Positions 9,182-18,700 of a stretch of DNA of 64,000 bases are shown in pieces. The notes beneath the pieces were generated by a model that ran no database searches, was not told the DNA's origin, and was given only the letters and a program-made list of their open reading frames with translations. The translations under genes were made by a program, and so were the position numbers. Origin of the DNA: an uncultured Clostridia bacterium (GTDB lineage Bacteria; Bacillota; Clostridia; TANB77; CAG-508); the NCBI GenBank assembly GCA_948530865.1, contig CAOTKV010000001.1:310001-374000 (forward strand), written 5' to 3'. Every line of letters begins with the position of its first letter. Positions within the stretch are counted from its first letter, which is position 1.

Positions 9182-9465
9182 ATATCAATATAAACTGTTT
9201 CATTTGGATAATACATATCAAGTTTTTCTCTAGCTACTTCTTCAATATATTCTTCAGAATTTACATTCTTTTGAGTAGCTTCTAAATCTGCTTTTTTTTC
9301 TATTAAACTTTCCTTTTGAGATGTATAATAAGCTATATCTTTTTCATAAGAATTTATTTTTGTTTGTTGTTTTATTGTTGTAAATATAACATATATTACT
9401 AATAAAATTACTATTAAATTCATTGCTTTATTTATTTTTGATATATTCATCCTACGTATCTCCAT
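9172..9465 (-). CDS. divIC: FtsB/DivIC-family septum formation initiator
   Basis: This is a 97-residue bitopic membrane protein. It has a short cytoplasmic N-terminus, one membrane helix (about residues 15-33), a coiled coil (about 34-70), and the family signature EEYIEEVAREKLDMYYPNE near the C-terminus. DivIC/FtsB proteins form a complex with FtsL and DivIB/FtsQ that activates septal peptidoglycan synthesis. Its start overlaps the end of yabQ by 14 bases, implying translational coupling. The order yabP-yabQ-divIC is the classical Firmicute arrangement, which fixes the identification. Confidence 0.88.
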   Translation of the reverse strand: MEIRRMNISKINKAMNLIVILLVIYVIFTTIKQQTKINSYEKDIAYYTSQKESLIEKKADLEATQKNVNSEEYIEEVAREKLDMYYPNETVYIDISK

Positions 9466-9841
9466 TGCTTTTAATTTTTCTTAATAATTGTAATAGTTTT
9501 AAGAATATCTTTGCAAAGAAATAAAATATTTTTTTACATATTCTTACAAATTCATATAGAATTATAACATATAAATTGCTTATTGTCAAAGAATAAATTA
9601 GTACTCCTAGAAATATTCCAAGAAATAAATAAAATCTTATTTCACCACCATTTAATTTAATAATACCAAATATAATTAAAATACCAGAAATTAATAAAAA
9701 TAATAAGTCTTCTATAAAAGTAATTATATCTTTAGTTTTAAATGATTTTCGAAGTACTTTAAAAAAATCAAATATTAATCCTATAATTATTCCTATAATA
9801 AAGAAAAGTAAAAAAATTTCTTCTTGTGAAAAGAATTTCAT
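9452..9841 (-). CDS. yabQ: Spore cortex biosynthesis protein YabQ
   Basis: This 129-residue integral membrane protein has four hydrophobic segments (about residues 8-28, 42-62, 68-85 and 87-120). It contains the YabQ signature GEIRFYLFLGIFLGVLIYSL. YabQ is needed for spore cortex formation and is made in the mother cell. It lies 12 bases after yabP and overlaps divIC, so the three genes form one operon. The ribosome binding site is AAGGTGA. It is one of the clearest signs that the organism is, or descends from, an endospore former. Confidence 0.88.
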   Translation of the reverse strand: MKFFSQEEIFLLFFIIGIIIGLIFDFFKVLRKSFKTKDIITFIEDLLFLLISGILIIFGIIKLNGGEIRFYLFLGIFLGVLIYSLTISNLYVIILYEFVRICKKIFYFFAKIFLKLLQLLRKIKSNGDT

Positions 9842-9853
9842 TATAATATCACC

Positions 9854-10144
9854 TTACTTAAATATTTTGCTTAAAATGTTTTTGTTTTTGGAAATACTAG
9901 AATCAGAGCTTGAATATGTTAAACTATTTATTTTCCCATCAACCATAAAATCTGATGTATCAATACTTAATTTATTTATTTTTAAATCTTCACCTTTTAT
10001 TGTAAGTAGCCCCAGTTCTGTTTCTATAATAATTATTTGATCATCAAAACTTAGCACATCAACAATTCCAGTAATATTTAACTTTTCACGATTTTCTAAA
10101 ACTATATTTTGAAAAGTGTTAGACATTTTTTTTAGTTCATCCAT
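9854..10144 (-). CDS. yabP: Sporulation protein YabP
   Basis: This is a 96-residue soluble protein of the YabP/YqfC family. The core (about residues 12-80) has the typical short beta strands: NREKLNITGIVDVLSFDDQIIIIET, then GLLTIKGEDLKINKLSID and DFMVDGKINSLTYS. YabP acts in the mother cell during sporulation and is required for normal cortex assembly. It is first in the yabP-yabQ-divIC operon, with a strong AAAGGAGG site 7 bases before the ATG. The C-terminal 15 residues are basic and poorly conserved. Confidence 0.85.
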   Translation of the reverse strand: MDELKKMSNTFQNIVLENREKLNITGIVDVLSFDDQIIIIETELGLLTIKGEDLKINKLSIDTSDFMVDGKINSLTYSSSDSSISKNKNILSKIFK

Positions 10145-10188
10145 ATAATACCTCCTTTTTGTTCTAATTTATATTTATTCAAAAAATA

Positions 10189-10237
10189 AAAAAATAGAAC
10201 AAAAAGAGTTTATCCTTTAAGATAAACTCTTTTGTTC
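10189..10237 (-). terminator. Terminator of lysC
   Basis: A long stem (GAACAAAAGAGTTTATC paired with GATAAACTCTTTTTGTTC) begins directly after the lysC stop codon and is followed on the minus strand by a T-rich tail. Confidence 0.85.
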
Positions 10238-11446
10238 TTATTCTCCAAAGAATTTTTTATGAATTGAATTAACTGCTAAATCTGCTTGATTAGAATTTAC
10301 AAGTACAGAAATTTTTATTTCTGAAGTAGAAATCATATGCATGTTTATATTATTTTCGTATAATGCTTCAAACATATCAGCAGCAACACCAGGTTTATTA
10401 GCAATTCCAACTCCAATTATAGAGACTTTTGATAGGTTTTCACTATGAAGAACATCTTGAAATCCTAATTCTTTCTTATTTTTTTCAAGTACTTCTAATG
10501 TCTTTTTTAAATCATTCATTTTTACAGTAAATGCAATATCTTTTGTAATATGTTCACCAAATGATTGAACAATAACATCTACATTGATTAAATTTCTTGA
10601 AAGAACTCTAAATAATTGATATGTTTTTCCGATTTTATTTTCAAGTCCAACTAAAGTTATTCTGGAAATATAATCGTCTTTTGTAACACCATTAATTACT
10701 AAATCTTCAAGATTTTTATCAGTTACTAATGTACCAATACTATTTTTTTCGAATGTAGATTTTACATATATTGGTACATTATATTTTTTTCCTATTTCAA
10801 CACATCTATTATGAAGAACTTTGGCTCCCATACTAGACATTTCAAGCATTTCATCATAAGATATTGTTTTTAATTTTTTTACAGTATTTACAATTCTAGG
10901 ATCTGATGTATACACACCATCAACATCCGTAAAAATATCACATTTTTCAGCCTTTAAGCTGGCAGCGATTGCAACTGCTGTTGTATCAGAACCACCTCTA
11001 CCAAATGTAGTAATATTACCAGATTCATCTACACCTTGAAATCCTGCAACTATAACAATATTTCCTGAATTTAAGTATTCTTCAATAGTTTCATTATGAA
11101 TATATCTAATTCTACTATTTGTAAACTCGCTATTTGTTATTATTGGTATTTGCCAGCCTGCAAGTGATACTGCTTTGTGCTTTTTTTCATTTAATAACAT
11201 TGCAAGTTTTGCTGTGGTGATTTGCTCACCAGTAGATACTAAAACATCATGTTCTCTTTCGTTTGGATTATCTGTAATTTCTGCTTCTTCAGCTATTAGT
11301 TTATCTGTAGTTTTTCCTTGTGCTGAGACAACAACTACTACTTTGTTTCCTTTCTTTTTTTCGTTAATAATATGTTCTGCTACATATCCTAATTTTTCAA
11401 CATTAGCAACAGAACTGCCTCCAAATTTTTGTACAATTATTCCCAT
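10238..11446 (-). CDS. lysC: Aspartate kinase
   Basis: This 402-residue enzyme phosphorylates aspartate, the first step to lysine, threonine, methionine and diaminopimelate. The catalytic domain opens with IVQKFGGSSVANVEK, and has VVSAQGKTTDKLI, GFQGVDESGNITTFGRGGSDTTAV and CDIFTDVDGVYTSDPRIV. Two C-terminal ACT domains (about residues 260-400; SIIGVGIANKPGVAADMFEAL) are the usual site of feedback by lysine and/or threonine. Length matches the monofunctional class. It is transcribed alone, with its own terminator. I looked for a lysine riboswitch or T-box in the 240-base upstream region and saw neither, so control is probably allosteric. Confidence 0.95.
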   Translation of the reverse strand: MGIIVQKFGGSSVANVEKLGYVAEHIINEKKKGNKVVVVVSAQGKTTDKLIAEEAEITDNPNEREHDVLVSTGEQITTAKLAMLLNEKKHKAVSLAGWQIPIITNSEFTNSRIRYIHNETIEEYLNSGNIVIVAGFQGVDESGNITTFGRGGSDTTAVAIAASLKAEKCDIFTDVDGVYTSDPRIVNTVKKLKTISYDEMLEMSSMGAKVLHNRCVEIGKKYNVPIYVKSTFEKNSIGTLVTDKNLEDLVINGVTKDDYISRITLVGLENKIGKTYQLFRVLSRNLINVDVIVQSFGEHITKDIAFTVKMNDLKKTLEVLEKNKKELGFQDVLHSENLSKVSIIGVGIANKPGVAADMFEALYENNINMHMISTSEIKISVLVNSNQADLAVNSIHKKFFGE

Positions 11447-11636
11447 ATGTTGTACCTCTTTGTAATAGGTTAATAGTATTTTTTAAATTTAAAAATTACT
11501 ATGTAAGTTGATTATAATAAACCATAATGCCCTTATATATAGTATATATTTAATTTCTAATTTAGTGATTTATTATAACAAATTTTCTTATAAAATGTAT
11601 TATAACATATTTTATTTATAATACAAATAGTTTTTA

Positions 11637-11676
11637 AAATAAAAAATAGATTTTAAATTACTTTAAAATCTATTTT
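11637..11676 (-). terminator. Terminator of the 44-residue Cys-rich gene
   Basis: A perfect 14-bp stem (AAATAGATTTTAAA, 11644-11657, with its complement at 11662-11675) has a 4-base loop and a minus-strand T run. Confidence 0.8.
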
Positions 11677-11689
11677 TGTTTATCATTAT

Positions 11690-11824
11690 TTATCTTTTTG
11701 CAAATTTTCCGCAATCACAATCATCGTTATATTTTTTATATTTTCCTGTTTTATCACAATCTGCTTTTGTAGTTGTGTGATTACCTTTCCAATAATAACA
11801 ATATTGACATTCTTGAGATGCCAT
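11690..11824 (-). CDS. Small Cys-rich protein (44 residues)
   Basis: A short minus-strand frame encodes MASQECQYCYYWKGNH... ending ...CDCGKFAKR. It has five cysteines at positions 6, 9, 23, 36 and 38 (C-x2-C, a lone C, and C-x-C) plus one His, the layout of a small zinc-binding or iron-binding knuckle. A strong ribosome binding site (GGAGGTG) lies 6-7 bases upstream, and a perfect terminator follows 14 bases after the stop, so expression as a single gene is well supported. It sits between cpsB and lysC. I do not recognise a named family, and metal binding is inference from the cysteines. Confidence 0.75.
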   Translation of the reverse strand: MASQECQYCYYWKGNHTTTKADCDKTGKYKKYNDDCDCGKFAKR

Positions 11825-11895
11825 ATGTATCACCTCCATTATTGAATTAACTATACTTTTATTTTAACAAAATTCGACATAAAAATCAATAATTT

Positions 11896-12600
11896 TTAAA
11901 GCATTTCATTTCTTAAGATTGCTTCTGCATTAAATGTTGTTAATTCATCTAAATATTCTGGAGAAACTACTTTTTTTAATTTTTTCATTATTTTAGGAAA
12001 ATATTTATATATGGTTCCTGCTCTATGAACGTCTGATCCTAAAAAGCTTGCCAAATTATTTTTTAAGATTTTTTTGACTGTAGTTTTTGCAGAAAAACCA
12101 TAATATCCAATAATGCTTGCATAATTACATTGAAATAAAACTCCCATTTCTTGTAATTCATATAAGTAATTAAAGTTATTTTGAACAACAGAATATCTTT
12201 CAGGATGAGCCAAAATTAATTTATAATTACTTTCTTGAAGTTTAATAATTAAATCTTTTAAATTAGGAAATTCAGTCCTTAGTGGTAATTCAAATAATAT
12301 ATAATTTGTTCCATTTATTGTTGATGCTTTACCTTCTTTTAAAAAATCTATCATGTTATAAGAAGCAAAAATTTCACTTCCAAGTATAATTTCTGGAAAG
12401 TCTTCTTCTTGATTTAATTCAGTTATCATTTCATTTCTTTTATATTCAGGTATTTCATAACAATCATAAGCATAATGAGATGTTGAAATTATTTTTTCAA
12501 AACCTAAGTCTCTTGCTTCTAATATTATTTTTTTTGATTCTTCAATATTTTGGGAACCATCATCAACTCCTGGTAATATATGAGAGTGGAAATCAATCAT
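11896..12600 (-). CDS. cpsB: CpsB/YwqE-type PHP tyrosine-protein phosphatase
   Basis: This 234-residue metal-dependent phosphatase belongs to the PHP family. It opens with MIDFHSHILPGVDDGS, which carries the first metal-binding His and Asp residues. Further ligands are in STSHYAYD, LAHPERYSV and FLGSDVHRAGT. It dephosphorylates the C-terminal tyrosine cluster of the partner BY-kinase, resetting the cycle that controls capsule or exopolysaccharide assembly. Its start directly abuts the end of cpsD, and it is the last gene of the cpsC-cpsD-cpsB operon. No polysaccharide polymerase or transferase genes are linked, so the polymer target cannot be read from context. Confidence 0.92.
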   Translation of the reverse strand: MIDFHSHILPGVDDGSQNIEESKKIILEARDLGFEKIISTSHYAYDCYEIPEYKRNEMITELNQEEDFPEIILGSEIFASYNMIDFLKEGKASTINGTNYILFELPLRTEFPNLKDLIIKLQESNYKLILAHPERYSVVQNNFNYLYELQEMGVLFQCNYASIIGYYGFSAKTTVKKILKNNLASFLGSDVHRAGTIYKYFPKIMKKLKKVVSPEYLDELTTFNAEAILRNEML

Positions 12601-13344
12601 CTATTCTGACCTTCTTTGCTTTCTTTGTTTTGGTTTTGCTGATTGCATTTTACTACCATAGTAGTATGAATTTTCATATGTTTTTGAAGTAACTTGTACT
12701 TTATTTAATATAATTCCTGCTACTTTTCCTTGAACATTTTCGATTGCAGCTTTTGCTTTGTTTAAATCTTCCATTTTTGTTATGTTTTGAGCTGAAACAA
12801 TTAAGTTAAAATCTACTAATCTAGCCATTATTAAAGAATCTGCAACTATTAAGCAAGGTGGTGCATCAAAAATTATTACATCAAATTTTTCTACTAAAGA
12901 ATTTATTACTTTACTCATTTTATTTGAAACTAATAATTCAGAAGGATTTGGAGGAACACTACCAGATGTTATAACAAATAAATTTTCTATATCTGTAGCT
13001 TGAACATAGTTTTCAATATTTTCTTTTTGAAGTGCAAAGTCTGAATCTACAACTCCAGATAAGAAATTTGATAATCCTGGTCTTGGATTTAAATTAAACA
13101 TTGTATATTGACGACCTTTTCTCATGTCTATATCTATTATCAAAACTTTTTTATTAATTTGAGCAAATGCTATAGCTAAATTTGCAGAAACATAACTTTT
13201 CCCTTCTCCAGGAATAGTGCTTGTTATTTGCATAACTTTTTTTTCTGAGTCTGCATTCATAAATTGAATATTTGTTCTTAATGCTCTAAACATTTCAGCT
13301 TCTGGTGATTTAGGACTATTTACAACAACTAATTCACTTTTCAT
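12601..13344 (-). CDS. cpsD: CpsD/YwqD-type bacterial tyrosine kinase
   Basis: This 247-residue cytoplasmic BY-kinase autophosphorylates on a C-terminal Tyr cluster. It has Walker A STIPGEGKS (about residues 42-50), Walker A' LIIDIDMRKG and Walker B VIIFDAPP. The C-terminal tail has YENSYYYGSK followed by basic residues. The start codon overlaps the stop codon of the upstream modulator gene (TAATG), so translation is coupled. In Gram-positives the kinase needs the separate membrane modulator, here encoded immediately upstream, for activity. Confidence 0.93.
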   Translation of the reverse strand: MKSELVVVNSPKSPEAEMFRALRTNIQFMNADSEKKVMQITSTIPGEGKSYVSANLAIAFAQINKKVLIIDIDMRKGRQYTMFNLNPRPGLSNFLSGVVDSDFALQKENIENYVQATDIENLFVITSGSVPPNPSELLVSNKMSKVINSLVEKFDVIIFDAPPCLIVADSLIMARLVDFNLIVSAQNITKMEDLNKAKAAIENVQGKVAGIILNKVQVTSKTYENSYYYGSKMQSAKPKQRKQRRSE

Positions 13345-14303
13345 TATTTATCATTCCTCCTATTTTTATATTGATTTTTGTTTCTACTTCTGCTTTTATA
13401 ATTATCATTGTAATTAGAATGATATTGTTGATTATTTGATTCTTCATTTGTAACTTCATTAGTTGTGTAATTTTCAAATACACTATCATTACTGCTATTT
13501 GGTTTTATTTCTTGAGCTGTTTCTGATTTTATATTATCAGAATCAAATCCAGAAATTTTGTATAAATTATCAGCTTGAGCTTGAACATTTTTTCTTGCAC
13601 TTTCACTAGTTAAAACAATTGATGCAAGAACAGGTACATGTAATGCTTTTTCAATATCTGTATCAGACTTAACTGTTGTATCTAACATGTTAATTAATAA
13701 AATATAACCTGAGATTAAAATAGCACCAACAAATGCAAAGATTATAATATTTTTTGTAAGATGAATATTTGATGGTGTATAATTTACTTCTGCTTTATCT
13801 AATATGTTTAAATTATCTAATTTATATATTTCATTTACTTTTTCAACAAATACATTTGCTGTTTCACTTGTTATTTTACAAGCCATTTCAGGTTCTGTAT
13901 ATTCAACTGTTATTATAAGTATTTCTGTATCTGCCTTTGTTGAAACAGATGTTATTTTTTGTAGTTCTTCTATACTCATATCAAGATTAAGATTTTTTAT
14001 AACTTGTGAAGCTGTTGCTTTACTTGTAGCTATTGATTTATAATTATCAACTAGTTTAGAGTTTAATGTAACATCAGATGTTGTAATTGAACTTGTATCA
14101 ATATCTTGTATATTATTTCTTTCAGTTCCAGTTTGAACTAAAACTAAACTTGTAGTTGATTTATAAGTTGGTGTTATAAATTTTAATGTATATATTGCAC
14201 CTAAAAGTGCAAAAATAATTACTACTAATATAATTAGAAGTTTTCTTTTCATAAATATTGAGATTAATTCCTTTAAGTCTAATTCTTCCATAGATTCCTC
14301 CAA
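13344..14303 (-). CDS. cpsC: Wzz/CpsC-type chain-length determinant and tyrosine kinase modulator
   Basis: This 319-residue protein has a first membrane helix at about residues 18-40, an extracellular Wzz domain (about 41-175), and a second helix at about 180-200 followed by a cytoplasmic tail. The segment after helix 2 (LINMLDTTVKSDTDIEKALHVPVLASI) resembles the activator region that contacts BY-kinases. The tail, from about residue 225, is unusually long and ends in an Asn/Ser/Tyr/Arg-rich low-complexity segment. It is first in the cpsC-cpsD-cpsB operon and has a GGAGG ribosome binding site. The tail may hold extra phospho-sites (inference). Confidence 0.87.
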   Translation of the reverse strand: MEESMEELDLKELISIFMKRKLLIILVVIIFALLGAIYTLKFITPTYKSTTSLVLVQTGTERNNIQDIDTSSITTSDVTLNSKLVDNYKSIATSKATASQVIKNLNLDMSIEELQKITSVSTKADTEILIITVEYTEPEMACKITSETANVFVEKVNEIYKLDNLNILDKAEVNYTPSNIHLTKNIIIFAFVGAILISGYILLINMLDTTVKSDTDIEKALHVPVLASIVLTSESARKNVQAQADNLYKISGFDSDNIKSETAQEIKPNSSNDSVFENYTTNEVTNEESNNQQYHSNYNDNYKSRSRNKNQYKNRRNDK

Positions 14304-14470
14304 TTAAAATAATTTTGCAAATAAAATTTGCATTTTTTCATTTGTTTAAAATTAAATAAAAAATTTAACTATTATATCTATTATAATTTTAATACTTAAT
14401 TGATTATATTATATAGCTATTTTTTTTGCAATGTTTTTTTGAAACTTTTTTATGTTTACTTATTGACAAA

Positions 14471-15577
14471 TTACTCTTTGTTTAACATCTTCAAATAAGC
14501 CTGCATAAAGGCATTTAAGTTTCCATCCATTACAGAATCAACATTACCAACTTCATAGTTTGTTCTATGATCTTTTACTAATGTATATGGGCAAAATACA
14601 TAAGAGCGAATTTGACTTCCCCATGCAATATCTTTTTGTTCACCTTTTAATTCTGAAATTGCTTCTTTATTTTCTTTTTCTTTTAAATCCAATAATTTTG
14701 ATTTCAGCATTCTCATAGCAGTTTCTTTATTCATTGTCTGAGAACGTTCAGATTGACAAGAAACAACAATATTTGTTGGAATGTGTGTTATACGCACAGC
14801 TGAATCTGTTTTATTTATATGTTGTCCACCTGCTCCAGATGCTCTGTAAGTATCTATTCTTAAATCATCTGAATTAATTTCTATTTGAACATCATCAGTT
14901 ATTTCTGGTAGAACTTCTACAGAAGCAAATGATGTATGCCTTCTCCCCCCACTATCAAATGGTGATATTCTTACTAATCTATGAACTCCCATTTCGCCTT
15001 TTAAATATCCATATGCATAATCACCAGATACTAAAAATGTTACACTTTTAATTCCAGCTTCATCTCCATCTAAATAATCTAATTCTTTTATAGAAAAATC
15101 ATTTGAGGAAGCCCATTTTCCATACATTCTATATAGCATTTCAACCCAATCTTGAGATTCTGTACCACCTGCTCCAGGGTGCATTGTTACAATAGCATTA
15201 TTAAAATCATAATTTCCAGAAAGTAATGTTTCAATTTCTAATTTTTCACATTGTTCATTAATTTTTTGTGAATTTAATAATAATTCTTTTATAAGTTCCT
15301 CTTCTGGTTCTAAATTAAGAAGTTCATTCATTTCTATTAGATTAGTTAATTCAGATTCCAAATTTTCATATAACCCAATTTTCTTTTGAAGTTTTTTAAT
15401 TTTAGAAAAAACTAATGTAGAATTTTCTTGGTTATTCCAAAAATTTTCAGATAAAGATTCTTTTTCTAATTTACTTAGTTCAAATTTTAAAGATTCAATT
15501 TTCATTGAATCTTTAATTTCTTCTAATTTATTTTTTAATTCATTTAAAAATTTTAAATTTTCTTCTAATTCTAACAT
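14471..15577 (-). CDS. prfB: Peptide chain release factor 2, single-frame version
   Basis: This is a 368-residue class I release factor. It has the GGQ loop GAGGQHINKTDSAV (about residues 247-260), which triggers peptidyl-tRNA hydrolysis. The SPF tripeptide in RISPFDSGGRRHTSF (about 204-206) recognises UGA/UAA stop codons. The N-terminal coiled domain is complete in one frame. In most bacteria prfB contains an in-frame UGA near codon 25 read by +1 frameshifting, but here the region reads EIKDSMKIESLKFE without a stop or CTTTGA. Its own promoter lies upstream. The usual upstream neighbour secA is now 10 kb away, behind the Ter island. Confidence 0.95.
   Translation of the reverse strand: MLELEENLKFLNELKNKLEEIKDSMKIESLKFELSKLEKESLSENFWNNQENSTLVFSKIKKLQKKIGLYENLESELTNLIEMNELLNLEPEEELIKELLLNSQKINEQCEKLEIETLLSGNYDFNNAIVTMHPGAGGTESQDWVEMLYRMYGKWASSNDFSIKELDYLDGDEAGIKSVTFLVSGDYAYGYLKGEMGVHRLVRISPFDSGGRRHTSFASVEVLPEITDDVQIEINSDDLRIDTYRASGAGGQHINKTDSAVRITHIPTNIVVSCQSERSQTMNKETAMRMLKSKLLDLKEKENKEAISELKGEQKDIAWGSQIRSYVFCPYTLVKDHRTNYEVGNVDSVMDGNLNAFMQAYLKMLNKE
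15489..15514 (-). repeat. Perfect hairpin inside the start of prfB
   Basis: AAAGATTCAAT (15489-15499) and ATTGAATCTTT (15504-15514) form a perfect 11-bp stem. On the mRNA the loop is GAAA. It occupies codons about 22-30 of prfB, the same place where the programmed frameshift site is normally found. Confidence 0.6.
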
Positions 15578-15615
15578 GTATATTTAATCCTTTTTATTAA
15601 ACTTTAAACACATTT

Positions 15616-15644
15616 ACTATATCATTTATCTTTACTTTGGTCAA
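15616..15644 (-). promoter_or_regulatory. Predicted promoter of prfB
   Basis: On the minus strand TTGACC and TATAGT are 17 bases apart, with an extended TGA before the -10. The site lies about 40 bases upstream of the prfB start and gives prfB transcription independent of secA. Confidence 0.6.
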
Positions 15645-15660
15645 GTAAACTTTGGCATAA

Positions 15661-15694
15661 AGAAAAAGCCTGCCGAAGAATTCTTCAGCAGACT
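15661..15694 (-). terminator. Terminator of the Ter kinase operon
   Basis: A 12-bp stem with three G-U pairs (15667-15678 with 15683-15694, AATT loop) is followed by a minus-strand T run, 20 bases after the kinase stop codon. Confidence 0.85.
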
Positions 15695-15713
15695 TTTATT
15701 AGAATTGTGAAAT

Positions 15714-18700
15714 TTATAAACTCTTATTTTTGCTTACATCGTAAAGCATACCGTTTGTTATGACACTAAAACCTTTAGAGTTGAAATTACACAAATGAGA
15801 ATCTGGAGTCATAATTTTACTGCACTCCATCTTTTTATTGGACATATGATCAAGTATATTGACGATATGCAAATTATCTTGACTAGGAATATAAATAACG
15901 CCCTTATTAAAGGAGATGTTCTTTACATTCATATCAGGAATATTTACATATCCTTCAGTATGGTGGCCATTAGAGGATTTGATAGTGATAAATTTCCCCT
16001 TGTTACTGATTACCAACCATATTTTTGTGGTATCATCATAAAGAATGTTATACTTAGAATCAGAGCTGAAATCAAAATCGCAAAGAGCTTCGCTATTGCA
16101 ATAGATTGTATCAACTCCATTTTTGTTACGTTTAACCAACATGAATTTGGAACCAAACTTTACCAAAAAGCCAACAGTTTCTTGATCTACCAAGAATTTA
16201 ATTTTTTCCCGTTTAACTACTTTTTCAGAATCAAATTCAATTTGGTAAATTAAGCCATCTTTGCTTAAATAAAGTGTATTACCATTTATTACAACATTAT
16301 CTGAATCATAAGAAAGAAACTCATAGAAAACCTGCCTATCAGTATTTTGATTAAAACCGATAACTTTATCAGAGTATATTGCAAAAGCAATTGGCAAGGA
16401 TTCTAACCTGATAATATCAAGGATTTCTAAGCAGTATGGAAAATGTATTATAGATTCGCTATTGTTAAGTGACATAATTACATAATACTCGTTATTTTCA
16501 TTCTTACATATTGCAAAATTGTGGTTTATGATGCGAACTACATCTTCCTTAAAAGGGTTATTCCGTTTAGCAATAAAATTTGAGCCAATTGAAAGTGTTT
16601 CTAGATCTTCTACTTCAGAATCTTCTTTTGAATCCTCTTCAGAATCTTTTTTAGGCTCATCGAGTTCTGGAACAGAACGAAAGTTTTCACCATACAAATT
16701 CCAATATTGTGCTTTCAGCTCAGGAACGATACTCTTTCTACTATCTCCTTCAAAGATATTCAAAAATGCATCTTGTAAGCTTTGATTCATCCAATCCCAA
16801 CTAATAGTAATTGTAGGAATTGGAATTCCATGATGTCCTAAAAGTGATAATCTACGTTCCATTTTATCAGGAATTTCTAAGACTTGTTCGCCAATCTTAT
16901 AGATTCCAGCGAATGGATGTGTCAGGGTAAGATAATAAAATGCCTGAATAGCATATGAATACCAGTCATCCTTTTTTGTAATGTTGTTACTATTTTTAGA
17001 TACAGGGTCAATATAACCTTCAGTCCAGAATAGCGGAGAGATATTATCAACTCCCATTCCATCAAAGTCCAAGAAGTATACATTTTTATCTGTATCAAAA
17101 AGAATATTTCTGCCATTCAAATCGCCAATAAAGATATTTGCCTTGTTATGCAATATTTGAATCCCTTCACCTGCTGTGATTAATATTTCGAGAATGTCTT
17201 TTCGGTCAAAATTAAGCTCATCCAAGGCAAGTTTGTCTTTTAAGACTGATAATGGTTTACCCACTATCTTTTCATCCATAACGTAGCCTAAGATTTTTCC
17301 ACTACTTTTATCAACAAGAATCTTTTTCGGAATTATATACTTAAATTTATAATCTTTATTGTTTATCTCATCTAAGATTCCTGACTTTGACAAAATTGCA
17401 GCGAGAACCTTATTCTTAAAGCTATAGTTAACATTTGGCTTAAAAATTTTAGCAAGTGAGTTTCTACCATACTCATATATAATAGATTCACCACCCTGAC
17501 TGAAAACCTTCCATGAGGAAATTTCTGATTCCGTTATATATTCAATATCCAACTTTTTCAATTGTTTTCTATCCACACATTTTGGGCAGAATAAGTAGTC
17601 TGCACTATAATAAATCTTGTGAATAGGACAATACATAGTTAATGTTTGGGAATATTTTTTTAGTGTATCTAAAATAGCATCCAAATTATTTCCAAACTTA
17701 CTAGTATCAAGAATAATGCTTGGATCGGAATCAATTATGCTACGAACATACTGAGATGTCCATTTTGAAGTATTTTTCTGCGGAGTGTATTTTCCAAGAA
17801 AATCTACATTAACAAGTTGCACCTGTTTTTTATGGTTCTTACTTAAAAAAACATTACCAAATGGATTTTTTATAAACCCAAAATCATGATACATGAGTTC
17901 TTTAACCTGTAATATTAATCGGATTAAACTCATAATTCTTGGCAAGTTTTCTAAGTGCTCAGTATCCTTTAAATCGTTGAAATCTGAACTTTCAAAATCT
18001 ATGGAATCATATACATATCCAATAAATTTTTTAGAATCATCTAAAGCTTTTTTACAAGGAATAAAGCATTCCTGTTGTAGATGATTTGGATTATCAGACA
18101 AATTATTATCGATTATTCTATTGATATTTTTTTCAACTGCCTTTAAATCCACAATACCATCATCTTTATAAACTTTAAGATTTTGTGAGTTATAGTGATG
18201 TCTGTAATGAATAGCATATTCATCTTCAAAGACTTTGCTGTAATGTCTCTCCAAAGTATCATGATTAATAACACATCGAGTTTTCTGGCATACAGGACAC
18301 ATATCATAGTCGCCATCATAGTAGATTCTGTGCTCTTCACAATACGTGTTCATTCTTGCAGAATAGTGAATCAGCGAACTTCCAATGTCGTATCCACTCA
18401 AATCCAAGTCAACAAATGCATTTTTATTGTAACCATTACGTACTAAGAGATCAAAGAAACCCTTAATATGTTCTCTTGTAGATCTATAGTTATTAGAGCT
18501 GATTCTAAAATTTTCATCTAATGGATTGATATAGAATGAAAATATACCATCTGCATCCTTTTTATGAGTAATATTAATATTGATTTTAGAATACTCGATA
18601 TAGTAATTTGAAAAATTACTTATCAACATTCCAGCAATTTTTAGAATTTCTTTATTATTGAAACTCAAAATCTTACTCATAGTTAATGGCTGACCAAGAA

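Noticed and set aside
11447..11640. Lysine riboswitch or T-box upstream of lysC
   Set aside because: No conserved core motif is visible; the region is simple AT-rich sequence.
15795..16253. 152-codon open frame opposite the kinase gene
   Set aside because: Lies entirely within a well-supported gene, with no ribosome binding site or sensible protein.
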